A DNA stretch of 64,000 nt from NCBI RefSeq assembly GCF_947367125.1, contig NZ_CANBCQ010000001.1, positions 1-64,000 on the forward strand, written 5' to 3'. Both the position numbers and the translations under genes were made by a program. Below, piece by piece: positions 55,414 through 62,867 of this stretch (position 1 is its first letter; the number at the start of each line of letters is the position of its first letter). The stretch comes from an uncultured Lactobacillus sp. Its GTDB lineage: Bacteria > Bacillota > Bacilli > Lactobacillales > Lactobacillaceae. The notes under the pieces are model-generated. The model ran no database searches and had not been told where the DNA came from. It saw only the letters and a list, made by a program, of their open reading frames with translations.

Positions 55414-55743
55414 TCAGTTATTGGACTTTATATCACGATTCATTAGAAAACGGATAGCATCGATGTACTTTTGTGGTACTGGATAACCACAATACACAAA
55501 ATTTAAATCATCTTCTAAATGAATTGATTCTTGTACGTGAGGTACAGGATCATCAGTAATACCGCTTAAGTAGTCCGTAGAAGTATGCAAAACTTTAGCC
55601 ACCGCACTTAGTGCCATAATACCTGGCTTTCTATTTTTCCAGTTGTAAATACTTCTTTTACCTAATTCTGCTTTGTCGTTTACTTCTAGTAGCGACATTT
55701 TTCTTTTTCTAGCTAATTCTTTTGTTCGCTCAAATTCGATCAT
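55414..55743 (-). CDS. XRE-family regulator, second repressor-like protein
   Basis: A 109-aa protein with an N-terminal Cro/CI helix-turn-helix ('MSLLEVNDKAELGKRSIYNW', 'KPGIMALSAVAKVLHTSTDY'). It is closely similar over its first ~65 residues to the 115-aa repressor at 56194-56541, both opening 'MIEFERTK'. The C-terminal 40 residues differ. It lies on the far side of the ImmA/IrrE-type gene in the same minus-strand unit. Duplicated repressor domains here are unusual; it may compete for the same operators. Confidence 0.85.
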   Translation of the reverse strand: MIEFERTKELARKRKMSLLEVNDKAELGKRSIYNWKNRKPGIMALSAVAKVLHTSTDYLSGITDDPVPHVQESIHLEDDLNFVYCGYPVPQKYIDAIRFLMNRDIKSNN

Positions 55744-55768
55744 AATAAATTAATTCCTTAATATATTT

Positions 55769-56191
55769 TTAGGCTTGTTCTTCTAGTAAATAATAGCAAT
55801 CTTTAGGAATGCCGAAAGCATGTGCAAATGTGTATTTATCATAAAAATAAATCTCATGTAAATCACAATATTCAGTTAGTAGATAAAGACTGTATTCATT
55901 TGCGGCACGCTCCATTAGAATGCGTTTAGTTGGGCTTTCATCAAATTCTTTTCGCTTGTGTCCTAGCATTAAATGACCTAATTCATGGCCAATGATAAAT
56001 GGTATTTCATCAATATTTTTCCAATTGGCATTAATTACAGCCGAACTATATTCAGGAAAAGCTTCAGATGGGTCATCATCATTAGCTTTATATGAAAAAG
56101 TTATACCAAATTGATGATCTAAAGCGTAATTCATAAGCCATTTTATTACTTCATTTCGTGCTTCTACTTTTTGTTCTGGCGTTTGATACAT
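55769..56191 (-). CDS. ImmA/IrrE-family metallopeptidase
   Basis: A 140-aa zinc protease with the HEXXH site in 'FIIGHELGHLMLGHKRKEFD' and a downstream acidic 'RAANEYSLYLL'. In related elements ImmA cuts the neighbouring repressor to trigger induction. Its start lies 2 bases after the stop of the 115-aa XRE repressor, supporting that partnership. It is followed by the second XRE protein. Confidence 0.9.
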   Translation of the reverse strand: MYQTPEQKVEARNEVIKWLMNYALDHQFGITFSYKANDDDPSEAFPEYSSAVINANWKNIDEIPFIIGHELGHLMLGHKRKEFDESPTKRILMERAANEYSLYLLTEYCDLHEIYFYDKYTFAHAFGIPKDCYYLLEEQA

Positions 56192-56193
56192 AT

Positions 56194-56541
56194 TTATGCA
56201 TCCCTCTTAGGTAAGTTATGTTTTTCAGCGTACTGCTTAGCAATCGCACGGTACATGTCATTAACATCTTCAGGAATTACGCCTTTATAAGGTAACCCTA
56301 AATCTTCGAATGTAGTAGGCGCATTGCTTTTAGTTGGTGGGGTAGGATCATCTGTAAGACCATTTAAATAGTCGGTGGTGGTGCCTAAAATTTTAGCTAC
56401 GGCTGTTAAAGCTTCGGTACCTGGTTTATTAGTTTTCCATTTATAAATAGAATTTTTACCTAATTTGGCTTTGTCATTCACTTCACGCAATGACATTTTC
56501 TTTTGTTTTGCTAAATTTTTAGTTCTCTCAAATTCAATCAT
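56194..56541 (-). CDS. CI-like phage repressor (XRE family)
   Basis: A 115-aa protein with an N-terminal helix-turn-helix ('MSLREVNDKAKLGKNSIYKW', 'GTEALTAVAKILGTTTDYLN') and a Pro/Thr-rich hinge. A short C-terminal part follows ('DVNDMYRAIAKQYAEKHNLP'), without the Ser-Lys self-cleavage domain of larger CI proteins. It is divergent from cro across the operator region and immediately followed by the ImmA/IrrE-type protease, so induction by repressor proteolysis is likely. Confidence 0.9.
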   Translation of the reverse strand: MIEFERTKNLAKQKKMSLREVNDKAKLGKNSIYKWKTNKPGTEALTAVAKILGTTTDYLNGLTDDPTPPTKSNAPTTFEDLGLPYKGVIPEDVNDMYRAIAKQYAEKHNLPKRDA

Positions 56542-56572
56542 ATCAAGGGTTCTCCAATCCTTGACAAAATTA

Positions 56573-56775
56573 TTTAGAAAATCTTCTAAATATCTATTGC
56601 ATTTTTAGAAGATTTGGTTAATAATAGTTTTGTCAACAAGTTAAGAAATAAGTTTTAAAACAAGTTAGAAACAAGCAAATAGCCAATTTTAAAAGTATGG
56701 GGATACTTGATAACTGTTTATTTGCTGTACCTTGATATTAGTGAATTTTCTAAATAATGTCAACAATTTTCTAAA
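56573..56775. promoter_or_regulatory. Lysis-lysogeny switch: repressor operators and early promoter
   Basis: One full palindrome TTTAGAA-aatc-TTCTAAA (56573-56590) and half-sites TTTAGAA (56604) and TTCTAAA (56748, 56769). The last two are exactly 21 bases, or two helix turns, apart. The rightward promoter TTGATA-17-TAATGT (56732-56760) has the 56748 half-site within its spacer and -10 approach, so a bound repressor would block it. The 290-base gap between the repressor and cro holds these elements and no gene. Confidence 0.75.
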
Positions 56776-56831
56776 TTATTTTTACAACAAATTTTACAAC
56801 AAGTTGAACAACATAAAAAAGAGGTGATTAT

Positions 56832-57041
56832 ATGCCGATTGAAGAAAAGCTAGAAACAGCTAAAAAAATGGTTGAACGAGAAATTAAGCTTTCGTTGATC
56901 GAACAAAATATGACTCAAGCCGATTTAGCAAAAATTACTGGTGAAAGTCGTTCTGAGATTAACAAAGCAGTCAAAGGTAACACTAGTCCGCGCTCTACTG
57001 AAATTCGTAAAAAGATTTACAAGATTTTAGGAATGGAGTGA
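56832..57041 (+). CDS. Cro-like XRE-family regulator
   Basis: A 69-aa DNA-binding protein, essentially a single helix-turn-helix ('LSLIEQNMTQADLAKITGES', 'RSEINKAVKGNTSP'). It is the first gene of the rightward early transcript, divergent from the CI-like repressor, as expected for Cro. 'agaggtg' precedes the ATG. Confidence 0.85.
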   Translation: MPIEEKLETAKKMVEREIKLSLIEQNMTQADLAKITGESRSEINKAVKGNTSPRSTEIRKKIYKILGME

Positions 57042-57046
57042 TCAAC

Positions 57047-57193
57047 ATGGTTAAACAAAAAAAGCCATCAAATGATGACATAGATGAAAAAGTTAAACAG
57101 TTTGATCGAAAAGTAATTGGTGATTACCTAATTCCATTTGTTGTTAGTTTAGTTACCACATTACTCACTTTGGCAGCATTGTATGCAAGATAA
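57047..57193 (+). CDS. Small phage membrane protein (48 aa)
   Basis: Below the track's length limit. ATG 57047 lies 11 bases after 'ggag', 5 bases past the cro stop. The protein is charged at first ('MVKQKKPSNDDIDEKVKQFD') and has a C-terminal transmembrane helix ('YLIPFVVSLVTTLLTLAALY'). Its last 29 bases overlap the 3' end of a convergent gene whose product also ends in a membrane helix. Confidence 0.6.
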   Translation: MVKQKKPSNDDIDEKVKQFDRKVIGDYLIPFVVSLVTTLLTLAALYAR

Positions 57194-57518
57194 ATGGAAT
57201 TAGTTGAGTTGTTAAGAGGGTAGTTATAACTGAAACAATTATAGGCACTAGAACACTTCTAAGAAGAAATTTTCTAAATTGTTCATGTCGTTCTTGAAAA
57301 TAATGCTCACCTTCCGGTGATAGAGAATAATTAAAATCAACCATATTAGTTATGTGATTCTTAACTTTATTTACTGGATAAATTTGAACTAATCCTTTAT
57401 CTACAAGATCTTTGATCAAATAAGGGTCTTTAGTAATTATAGGATCATTATGATTTATCGACTTATATTTGGCTAACTTCTTTAAAAGAACGCGTTCAGC
57501 GCGTATGGTTTCAATCAT
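57165..57518 (-). CDS. Phage protein with winged-helix-like N-terminus and C-terminal membrane helix (117 aa)
   Basis: Start ATG 57518 follows 'gaagg'; the track's 57545 has no ribosome site. Residues ~1-75 look like a small DNA-binding or adaptor fold ('AERVLLKKLAKYKSINHNDP', 'IKDLVDKGLVQIYP', 'YSLSPEGEHYFQERHEQF'). A hydrophobic segment at the end ('VLVPIIVSVITTLLTTQLIP') would anchor it in the membrane. It is a lone minus-strand gene among plus-strand early genes, like a moron or exclusion gene. Function unknown. Confidence 0.65.
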   Translation of the reverse strand: MIETIRAERVLLKKLAKYKSINHNDPIITKDPYLIKDLVDKGLVQIYPVNKVKNHITNMVDFNYSLSPEGEHYFQERHEQFRKFLLRSVLVPIIVSVITTLLTTQLIPFILHTMLPK

Positions 57519-57571
57519 ATTAATGCCTTCTTTCTCAAAATTCATTTTATCAAATGTTAGGAGTGATCAAC

Positions 57572-57871
57572 ATGCAACTAGCAATTGAAGATTCCTCATT
57601 AGAACAAGTAGTTGATCTAATTATGAAGAAACGTGGTTATGTTCCAGAAAATCAAATAGTAGGAAAAACAATCAGTATTGATGAATTTGCTAAGAAATAT
57701 GCTAAGCCACACGGTTCAGCATGGGTAAAAAGAAATATTCTTTACCCATTTAAGCCGGATTGGTGTAGCAATATTCATCCAGGCAGAGGCGGTAAGATGA
57801 CAATCTTTGAATATCCAGCTGCTATTTGGATGAATGAACATAGAAAGGAAATTGATTGGAATGCAAAATAA
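57572..57871 (+). CDS. DUF771-like phage early protein
   Basis: A 99-aa protein; start 57572 chosen because 'aggag' precedes it. 'SIDEFAKKYAKPHGSAWVKR' followed by 'PGRGGKMTIFEYPAAIWMNE' is typical of DUF771 proteins of siphoviruses infecting lactobacilli and lactococci, which look like excisionase or DNA-binding adaptors. The next small gene overlaps its end. Confidence 0.7.
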   Translation: MQLAIEDSSLEQVVDLIMKKRGYVPENQIVGKTISIDEFAKKYAKPHGSAWVKRNILYPFKPDWCSNIHPGRGGKMTIFEYPAAIWMNEHRKEIDWNAK

Positions 57872-58016
57872 GAATTTTTATCGTGAATTTAATAAGCCAA
57901 TTCGAAAGAATAACCTAGACGATAAAACTTTAAAAGTGTTTATCGGAGTAATGATCTTAGCAGCAAGTTTGCTAAGCTACGGCTTCTGGGGCGCGATCAT
58001 TGAATGGCTTAGTTAG
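57861..58016 (+). CDS. Small phage membrane protein (51 aa)
   Basis: Start ATG 57861, overlapping the previous stop (ATGCAAAATAA). A basic N-terminus ('KNFYREFNKPIRKNN') and one transmembrane helix ('VFIGVMILAASLLSYGFWGA'). Unknown function; small membrane proteins are common in this early region. Confidence 0.6.
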   Translation: MQNKNFYREFNKPIRKNNLDDKTLKVFIGVMILAASLLSYGFWGAIIEWLS

Positions 58017-58026
58017 GAGAGAATAA

Positions 58027-58155
58027 ATGGAACAGTCAGTAAAAGTAAGAATTGATTCATCTGATTTAGATGTACTTTATAACGAACTTACTAAATGTAC
58101 ACAAGCTGCTAAAGAATTAGAACAGATTTTAGAAAACATGAATAAAAAAGACTAA
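58027..58155 (+). CDS. Small phage protein (42 aa)
   Basis: Below the track's limit. 'aggaga' precedes ATG 58027. The product is soluble and helical ('MEQSVKVRIDSSDLDVLYNE', 'CTQAAKELEQILENMNKK'), like a short coiled coil. Its last codons overlap a minus-strand terminator. Unknown function. Confidence 0.55.
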   Translation: MEQSVKVRIDSSDLDVLYNELTKCTQAAKELEQILENMNKKD

Positions 58156-58173
58156 GTGCTAATGCACTCAGTC
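58144..58173 (-). terminator. Terminator of the minus-strand zinc-ribbon gene
   Basis: Read on the minus strand: stem 'gactgagtgc' / 'gcacttagtc' (one mismatch, TAAT-type loop) and then T6. It lies a few bases past the stop at 58180 and supports a real minus-strand transcript. Confidence 0.7.
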
Positions 58174-58179
58174 TCAAAT

Positions 58180-58338
58180 TTAAAGTTTGACGTTTATAGT
58201 TGAATGACAATTTGGACAAATATTTTTACCAATTTTAACTTTGATATCTTTACCACAGTTATCACATTTGTAATCAAAATCGGTTGTTTCTAATTGCCCT
58301 AGAATGTCAGCCATAACGTCTTTATGGAGATCAACTAT
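58180..58338 (-). CDS. Zinc-ribbon protein with apparent ATA start codon (52 aa)
   Basis: The C-terminal half has a clear four-Cys zinc ribbon ('YKCDNCGKDIKVKIGKNICP', then 'NCHS'). The track extends it to 58455, but that part is antisense to another gene and has no ribosome site. A strong 'ggggagg' lies 8 bases before ATA (58338), giving 'VDLHKDVMADILGQLETTDF' after it. The next ATG (58314) has no ribosome site. Either ATA is used, or an ancestral ATG has mutated and the gene is silenced. It is flanked by its own terminator. Confidence 0.5.
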   Translation of the reverse strand: MVDLHKDVMADILGQLETTDFDYKCDNCGKDIKVKIGKNICPNCHSTINVKL

Positions 58339-58396
58339 ATTAATCACCTCCCCGTTTAAGGGATAACTTAATTTTAGCAAAAAAGGACTAATAAAC

Positions 58397-58501
58397 ATGA
58401 AGCTAAGTAAAGAAACACAAGAAAAGTTGTGGGCAATCACGCCAATGGTTACCACAATTTATGACTTAATTAAAAAGAGATCTAACCGCGCTAACGATTA
58501 G
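58397..58501 (+). CDS. Small phage protein (34 aa)
   Basis: Below the track's limit. 'aaaagga' precedes ATG 58397; product 'MKLSKETQEKLWAITPMVTT' plus a basic tail ('YDLIKKRSNRAND'). The Gp157 gene begins 21 bases later. Unknown function; it could be a short helix-forming peptide. Confidence 0.5.
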   Translation: MKLSKETQEKLWAITPMVTTIYDLIKKRSNRAND

Positions 58502-58521
58502 ACCATAGTAAGGTAAATATC

Positions 58522-59013
58522 ATGAATGTATTTGAACTAAATTCCGCCGTGGCAAAAATCAAGGAAAAAGCAGAATCAGGTGAAATTGAACCTGAAACTT
58601 TAGCCGACACATTAGAGTCTCTTGAAGATGCTAGAAATGAAAAGCTTGATTCTGTAGCCAATTGGATTAATGAAGATGAATCTAAAATTGATTGGTTAGA
58701 TAAAAAGATTAAGCAATTGACTAAGCTAAAAAAACATTATCAAACACAGAGTGCCAATTTAAGCAAGTTCTTAAAAATTGCTATTGAAAGTAGTGGTCAT
58801 GAATCTATCCAAACCAATAAGTTTAATTTTAAATTGGGGCGGCTATCTTATCGAACGGTTGTACCAGATGTGAATAAAATTCCGATCGATTATGTTACAT
58901 ATCCAGATCCTAAACCACAAGCCAACAAAAAGAAAATCAAAGAAGACCTTCAAAAAGGTAAAGATGTACCAGGTGCATATCTTGAAAGATCTAGAAAGGT
59001 AGTTATTGAATAA
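58522..59013 (+). CDS. Gp157-family siphovirus protein
   Basis: A 163-aa protein of the Siphovirus Gp157 family: a long N-terminal coiled coil ('KIKEKAESGEIEPETLADTL', 'LDKKIKQLTKLKKHYQTQSA') and a C-terminal 'KFNFKLGRLSYRTVV' and 'IPIDYVTY' region. The family has been linked to phage resistance or replication but its action is not settled. It opens the replication module, and its stop overlaps the next ATG by one base. Confidence 0.85.
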   Translation: MNVFELNSAVAKIKEKAESGEIEPETLADTLESLEDARNEKLDSVANWINEDESKIDWLDKKIKQLTKLKKHYQTQSANLSKFLKIAIESSGHESIQTNKFNFKLGRLSYRTVVPDVNKIPIDYVTYPDPKPQANKKKIKEDLQKGKDVPGAYLERSRKVVIE

Positions 59014-59396
59014 TGTTTACAGTTTCAATTGATATTACAGAAGCTATGAAGGGCTTTAGCAAGTTTGCAGAACAAGGCGATATGACTCACGCAATGGATG
59101 AAATCATGATTATTTGTAAAAAAACAACAATGCCACCACGGGACGTGCTTAAGCAAATTAAGTTTGCTGCTAAGAAAAATGGTATTGATACTGATTACAA
59201 AATGGCTAGTCGAATTTTAGGCAAGCTTGAGCAAGAACACGATCGCTACTTACGTAAATCTGAAGTTATCGAAAATGCTGTAGAAGACATCAAAATTGGA
59301 CTTAATGAAATCAGCCATTCTGGTAATCCAGTTTGGATTAAGAATTTTATTAAAGCCATCAAGCTAGATTTAAAAGAAATTGAAGATGTTTTATGA
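59013..59396 (+). CDS. Phage replication-module protein, unknown (127 aa)
   Basis: I do not recognise a family. It is a mostly helical, charged protein ('MDEIMIICKKTTMPPRDVLK', 'IGLNEISHSGNPVWIKNFIK'). Its ATG overlaps the Gp157 stop (TAATG) and its stop overlaps the next ATG (ATGA), so it is translated in a chain with its neighbours. Confidence 0.75.
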   Translation: MFTVSIDITEAMKGFSKFAEQGDMTHAMDEIMIICKKTTMPPRDVLKQIKFAAKKNGIDTDYKMASRILGKLEQEHDRYLRKSEVIENAVEDIKIGLNEISHSGNPVWIKNFIKAIKLDLKEIEDVL

Positions 59397-59617
59397 GAAT
59401 TAACATAAAGGCATTGCCTAAAGAAAAGCTATTACACCTATTTGATGTAGCTGCTAGGAGTAAAAATGAAGTTTTAGCAGGTCGAGTAGTCAATGAATTA
59501 GCCGACAGAAATCATATCAGCATTGAAGACCAGATTAGAAAACTGGGACAAAAGGCAAGCGATGAAAAGAATTTAGCCAGTTTTCAAATGGCAAGTAAGT
59601 TATGGGAGGTGGTTTAG
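59393..59617 (+). CDS. Phage replication-module protein, unknown (74 aa)
   Basis: A small basic helical protein ('INIKALPKEKLLHLFDVAAR', 'RKLGQKASDEKNLASFQMAS'). It overlaps the previous gene by four bases and ends 2 bases before the helicase ATG, with the helicase ribosome site inside its last codons. No family recognised. Confidence 0.7.
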   Translation: MRINIKALPKEKLLHLFDVAARSKNEVLAGRVVNELADRNHISIEDQIRKLGQKASDEKNLASFQMASKLWEVV

Positions 59618-59619
59618 AG

Positions 59620-61006
59620 ATGTTCGAACTACGACCATATCAAAATGACTTAATTACCAAAATCGTTGACTCAATGCGAAATCATCATCGAGTTATCGTT
59701 GTTCAGTCTCCTCCCTCGAACTGGCAAAACCATAGTCATGGCAGAAATTGCCAGAAGAACAACAACTAATAATAATCGTGTGATGTTCCTGATTCATCGT
59801 AAGGAAGTCTTACAGCAGGCTGTAAAAACTTTTGATAAACAGGGGGTAAATCCAGATTTATTAACTGCCGGTATGGTTCAAACATTAACACGTAGAGTAG
59901 ATAAACTACCAATACCTAGCGTGATTCTAGTCGATGAAGCTCACCACGCTTTAGCTAAAAGCTATCAAAGAATTTTAAATAAATTCCCTAAAGCTATAGT
60001 TTTGCTTTTCACAGCCACTCCGCACCGAACAGGGCGAGTGCAGCTAGATCAGATTGCAGACGATATTATTTTAGGTCAATCGATTCATAAACTGACCGAG
60101 CAGGGATTTTTAGCACCGTTTAGGTACTTTCAACCGCCTGGCGATTTTGACAGCAAGCTATTAAAACGCGGCAGCACTGGAGATTTTACTAACGAATCCA
60201 TGCAGGAAGCCATGTCTACCAAAATTTTTGGGCATATCGTTAAGCAATACAAAAGAATTGTTAACGGGATGCAAGCTGTCGTTTATACCTATTCAATTGA
60301 TTCAGCTATTAAGATAGCCGCTGAATTTAATTCTGAAGGAATTTCTGCGGTTGAGGTAGATGGTACAACGCCGAAAGAAAAACGCACTGTAGCTGTCCGA
60401 AAATTTCGAGATCAAGAAATTAAGATACTGGTTAACGTAAATTTATTCACTGAAGGAGTAGATTTGCCAAATGTGGACTGTGTTATTATGGCACGCCCCA
60501 CAGCATCACTTGCATTGTACTTACAGTTTTCTATGAGATGTTTAAATCCGCGTGAAGGCAAAACAGCCATCATTATTGATCATGCTAATAACTTTAAGTC
60601 GTTTGGTTATCCTGATGATGACCGCGACTGGAAACAAGCGATTAAATCAGGAAAACAGAAAAGTAAGACTTTACTGAAAGATCCTGGTATGTCAATCGTT
60701 ACTTGTGATTACTGTTTTGCGGTAGTGAAAGCTAGTGAAGTTAAAGATGGCAAGTGTCCTATCTGTGGCAAGCCCATTAAAGTACATGAAGCGAAACCAT
60801 TCAGCGATGTTGATTTAGTTGAAGCAACTAAAGCTAGGAAGCAGTTAGTTAAAAAGATATTACACGACACTGTTTATCAAAACGTGATTAATAAAAAGGT
60901 TAATGAATTGCACACCATGGCTGAACTTCAAGCTTATGCAAAAATACATGGATATAAGCCAGGTTGGGCATGGCATATGGCTAAGAAGAGAGGGTTGATT
61001 AAATAA
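59620..61006 (+). pseudogene. Phage SF2 (DEAD/DEAH) helicase, frameshifted in the P-loop
   Basis: The true start is ATG 59620 after 'gggaggtgg' ('MFELRPYQNDLITKIVDSMR'). The frame runs to 'IVVQSPP', where a run of three C (59713-59715) has one base too many. Homology continues in the next frame as 'RTGKTIVMAEIARRTT'. The total of 1387 bases is 3n+1, agreeing with one insertion. The rest is complete: DEAH box 'ILVDEAHHALAKSYQRIL', 'LLFTATPHRTGRVQLDQIAD', the C-terminal helicase domain ('VNLFTEGVDLPNVDCVIMAR') and a Cys4 zinc finger ('CDYCFAVV...CPICGK'). The intact length would be 461 aa. Walker A is split, so activity is lost unless this is a sequencing error. The track start at 59666 is an artefact. 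Confidence 0.85.
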
Positions 61007-61341
61007 TGAAAGTAAAAGAATTTGAAAAGCAGATAAATCAATTAACTACTTTAAATGATCTTAGATTTAGGGTAGAAGAAAAAAACAAAACTGAAACTAC
61101 GGCAGACTTAGATGATAGTGGTTTCTTGAAATTACAAAATGTCTATCAAGGAGAAATTATTGTTTATATTTGTGTCAAAGATTCAGAGGAAGTGCTATTA
61201 AAGATAGTTCCACCAAACGATAAAGTTAAGCAATGGTACTTAGATAATGAAAGTTCTAATTGTCTATTTGATGTAACTTCATTACCTATCTACATTAACA
61301 TTCTTAAATTAGCACTCAAATTTTTGGAGGATAAAAAATGA
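61006..61341 (+). CDS. Phage protein of unknown function (111 aa)
   Basis: An acidic, probably alpha/beta protein ('LNDLRFRVEEKNKTETTADL', 'NVYQGEIIVYICVKDSEEVL') with a hydrophobic helical end ('YINILKLALKFLEDKK'). It overlaps the helicase stop by one base and the next gene by four. No family recognised. Confidence 0.72.
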   Translation: MKVKEFEKQINQLTTLNDLRFRVEEKNKTETTADLDDSGFLKLQNVYQGEIIVYICVKDSEEVLLKIVPPNDKVKQWYLDNESSNCLFDVTSLPIYINILKLALKFLEDKK

Positions 61342-61538
61342 AAGTAAAAATTCTATCTCGTATGGGTGAAGATGACCCTGAAGTGTTTGAAAATCAAATT
61401 AATAAATTTATTAAAGATAAAGAAGTAATAGACATTAAATATCAAACCGCCCTCGCTATTGCAGCAAGTGATCAAATAGGATCAACAGGGGAATTTGATG
61501 AAAATGTATTAATTATGTACGAGGAGAATAAAAAATGA
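61338..61538 (+). CDS. Phage protein of unknown function (66 aa)
   Basis: A small alpha/beta protein ('ILSRMGEDDPEVFENQINKF', 'VIDIKYQTALAIAASDQIGS') that resembles short sporulation-Cse60-like phage proteins only loosely. ATGA overlaps with both neighbours tie it to the replication operon. Confidence 0.7.
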   Translation: MKVKILSRMGEDDPEVFENQINKFIKDKEVIDIKYQTALAIAASDQIGSTGEFDENVLIMYEENKK

Positions 61539-62257
61539 TTACATTTCCTGAAGATAAACCAAGAAAACCAAAAAAAGAACCACATTACTTTTTTATCTAT
61601 GGTTTGCCAATGAGCGGAAAAACTTTCTTTGCAAGTTATTTTCCACATGCATTAGACCTTAATACAGATAACAATGCTAAACAAAGCAGGGTACCGTTTA
61701 TGTCACTAGTGACAGATGAAAACGACAAACCGGTTAAAGATGTGATTGGCAGAATGGACGAAATTCTTAAAAGAATACCACAAACCTCTTTTAAAACAAT
61801 CATTATCGACACGATCGAAGATGTGGTAGATGCTTTTACAAAACAAGTTACTGAAGAAGCTGGTGAAAAATATATCACTGATGGAAAACTTGCATATGGC
61901 AAAGGAACAGGAATGGTTAAAAAGCTAATAAGTGACTTAGTTCTTGAATTAAAAGCAATGCAAGTAAATGTGATTTGGATTAGCAGAGAAATTGAACAAA
62001 GTGACATCGCTAATGGGACTACTAAAATTGTGCCTGCTTTGAAACCACAATATTACAACATTATAGCCGGTAACTGTGATCTAGTTATTAGAACTCAAAA
62101 GTTAGGTCCGAACACCTATTACAGAAGCGCTGAAGAAAAACGGAGTAATTATACTCCAGAAGATATAACCGATTCGACAATTAGGCAGTTACTTGAATCT
62201 TGCCACGGTATGTTCCCACCACAAACTAAGAATGAAGAAAAGAAGGAGACTAAATAA
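61535..62257 (+). CDS. Phage P-loop ATP-binding protein
   Basis: A 240-aa RecA/AAA-like ATPase with Walker A 'IYGLPMSGKTFFASYFPHAL' near residue 25, a Walker B-like 'FKTIIIDTIEDVVDAFTKQV' and a sensor-like 'NVIWISREIEQSD'. This family, followed by DUF669, is standard in Lactobacillus phage replication modules and is thought to act in recombination or helicase loading. The start overlaps the previous stop by four bases. Confidence 0.88.
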   Translation: MITFPEDKPRKPKKEPHYFFIYGLPMSGKTFFASYFPHALDLNTDNNAKQSRVPFMSLVTDENDKPVKDVIGRMDEILKRIPQTSFKTIIIDTIEDVVDAFTKQVTEEAGEKYITDGKLAYGKGTGMVKKLISDLVLELKAMQVNVIWISREIEQSDIANGTTKIVPALKPQYYNIIAGNCDLVIRTQKLGPNTYYRSAEEKRSNYTPEDITDSTIRQLLESCHGMFPPQTKNEEKKETK

Positions 62258-62259
62258 TT

Positions 62260-62850
62260 ATGAGTATGACAGACATTTTAAAGAATTTAAACAACGGTGA
62301 TTTTGACCCAAACAAGGGAAAGGTTGAAGAAAACAACGCTATTCCTGATGGAACTTATAACGTTTCAATGAGTTCAGTAACTCATGGAGTTTGGAAAAAT
62401 TCAAATACAGACTATATCCGTTTTGATATGACTATTCTTGATGGTAAAGAAGCTGGTCGAATTGAATTTATCACTCCAACACTTGCGCAAAAAACATCTA
62501 AGGGTAAACCTATGCCTGATTTTGTTTTAAGCCGCTCAATTCAAACAATTAAGATTATTGGAGCGATGGTTGGTTATGCTGTGCCAGATGATCCATTCAT
62601 TACTGCAATGACTAATGAAACTGAAGCATATGAAGAACTAAAAAATGGTTTTCTTCCTTACGTTGGTAAGACTCTTCAATTGACGATTAAGAGCAGTCCT
62701 AACAAGAAAGATCCAGATAGACCATACCGTAATTATGATTTTGCTAAGTTAGAACAACCTAAGATTGCTGCGGTTGATGCTAAAGATGATCCATTTGCGG
62801 CTGCTAAGGATCCTGAAGAAATTACTGATAAAGATTTACCATTCGATTAA
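62260..62850 (+). CDS. DUF669 phage protein (likely single-strand DNA-binding role)
   Basis: A 196-aa protein with a DUF669 beta-barrel core ('AIPDGTYNVSMSSVTHGVWK', 'FDMTILDGKEAGRIEFITPT', 'GKTLQLTIKSSPN'). An acidic C-terminal tail ends 'EEITDKDLPFD', typical of single-strand DNA-binding proteins that recruit partners through an acidic tip. It follows the ATPase by 2 bases. The DNA-binding role is inferred from fold and tail. Confidence 0.85.
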   Translation: MSMTDILKNLNNGDFDPNKGKVEENNAIPDGTYNVSMSSVTHGVWKNSNTDYIRFDMTILDGKEAGRIEFITPTLAQKTSKGKPMPDFVLSRSIQTIKIIGAMVGYAVPDDPFITAMTNETEAYEELKNGFLPYVGKTLQLTIKSSPNKKDPDRPYRNYDFAKLEQPKIAAVDAKDDPFAAAKDPEEITDKDLPFD

Positions 62851-62867
62851 AGAAAAGAGTGTTAACT

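Noticed and set aside
58339-58455. N-terminal extension of the zinc-ribbon ORF to 58455
   Set aside because: No ribosome site, antisense to the 34-aa ORF, and the strong ribosome site lies further in.
59666-59712. Helicase start at 59666
   Set aside because: The residues before RTGKT in this frame are out-of-frame reading; the real N-terminus is in the other frame from 59620.
59690-59720. Programmed frameshift in the helicase
   Set aside because: No slippery heptamer or downstream structure is seen, and the shift destroys the P-loop; an insertion or read error is simpler.
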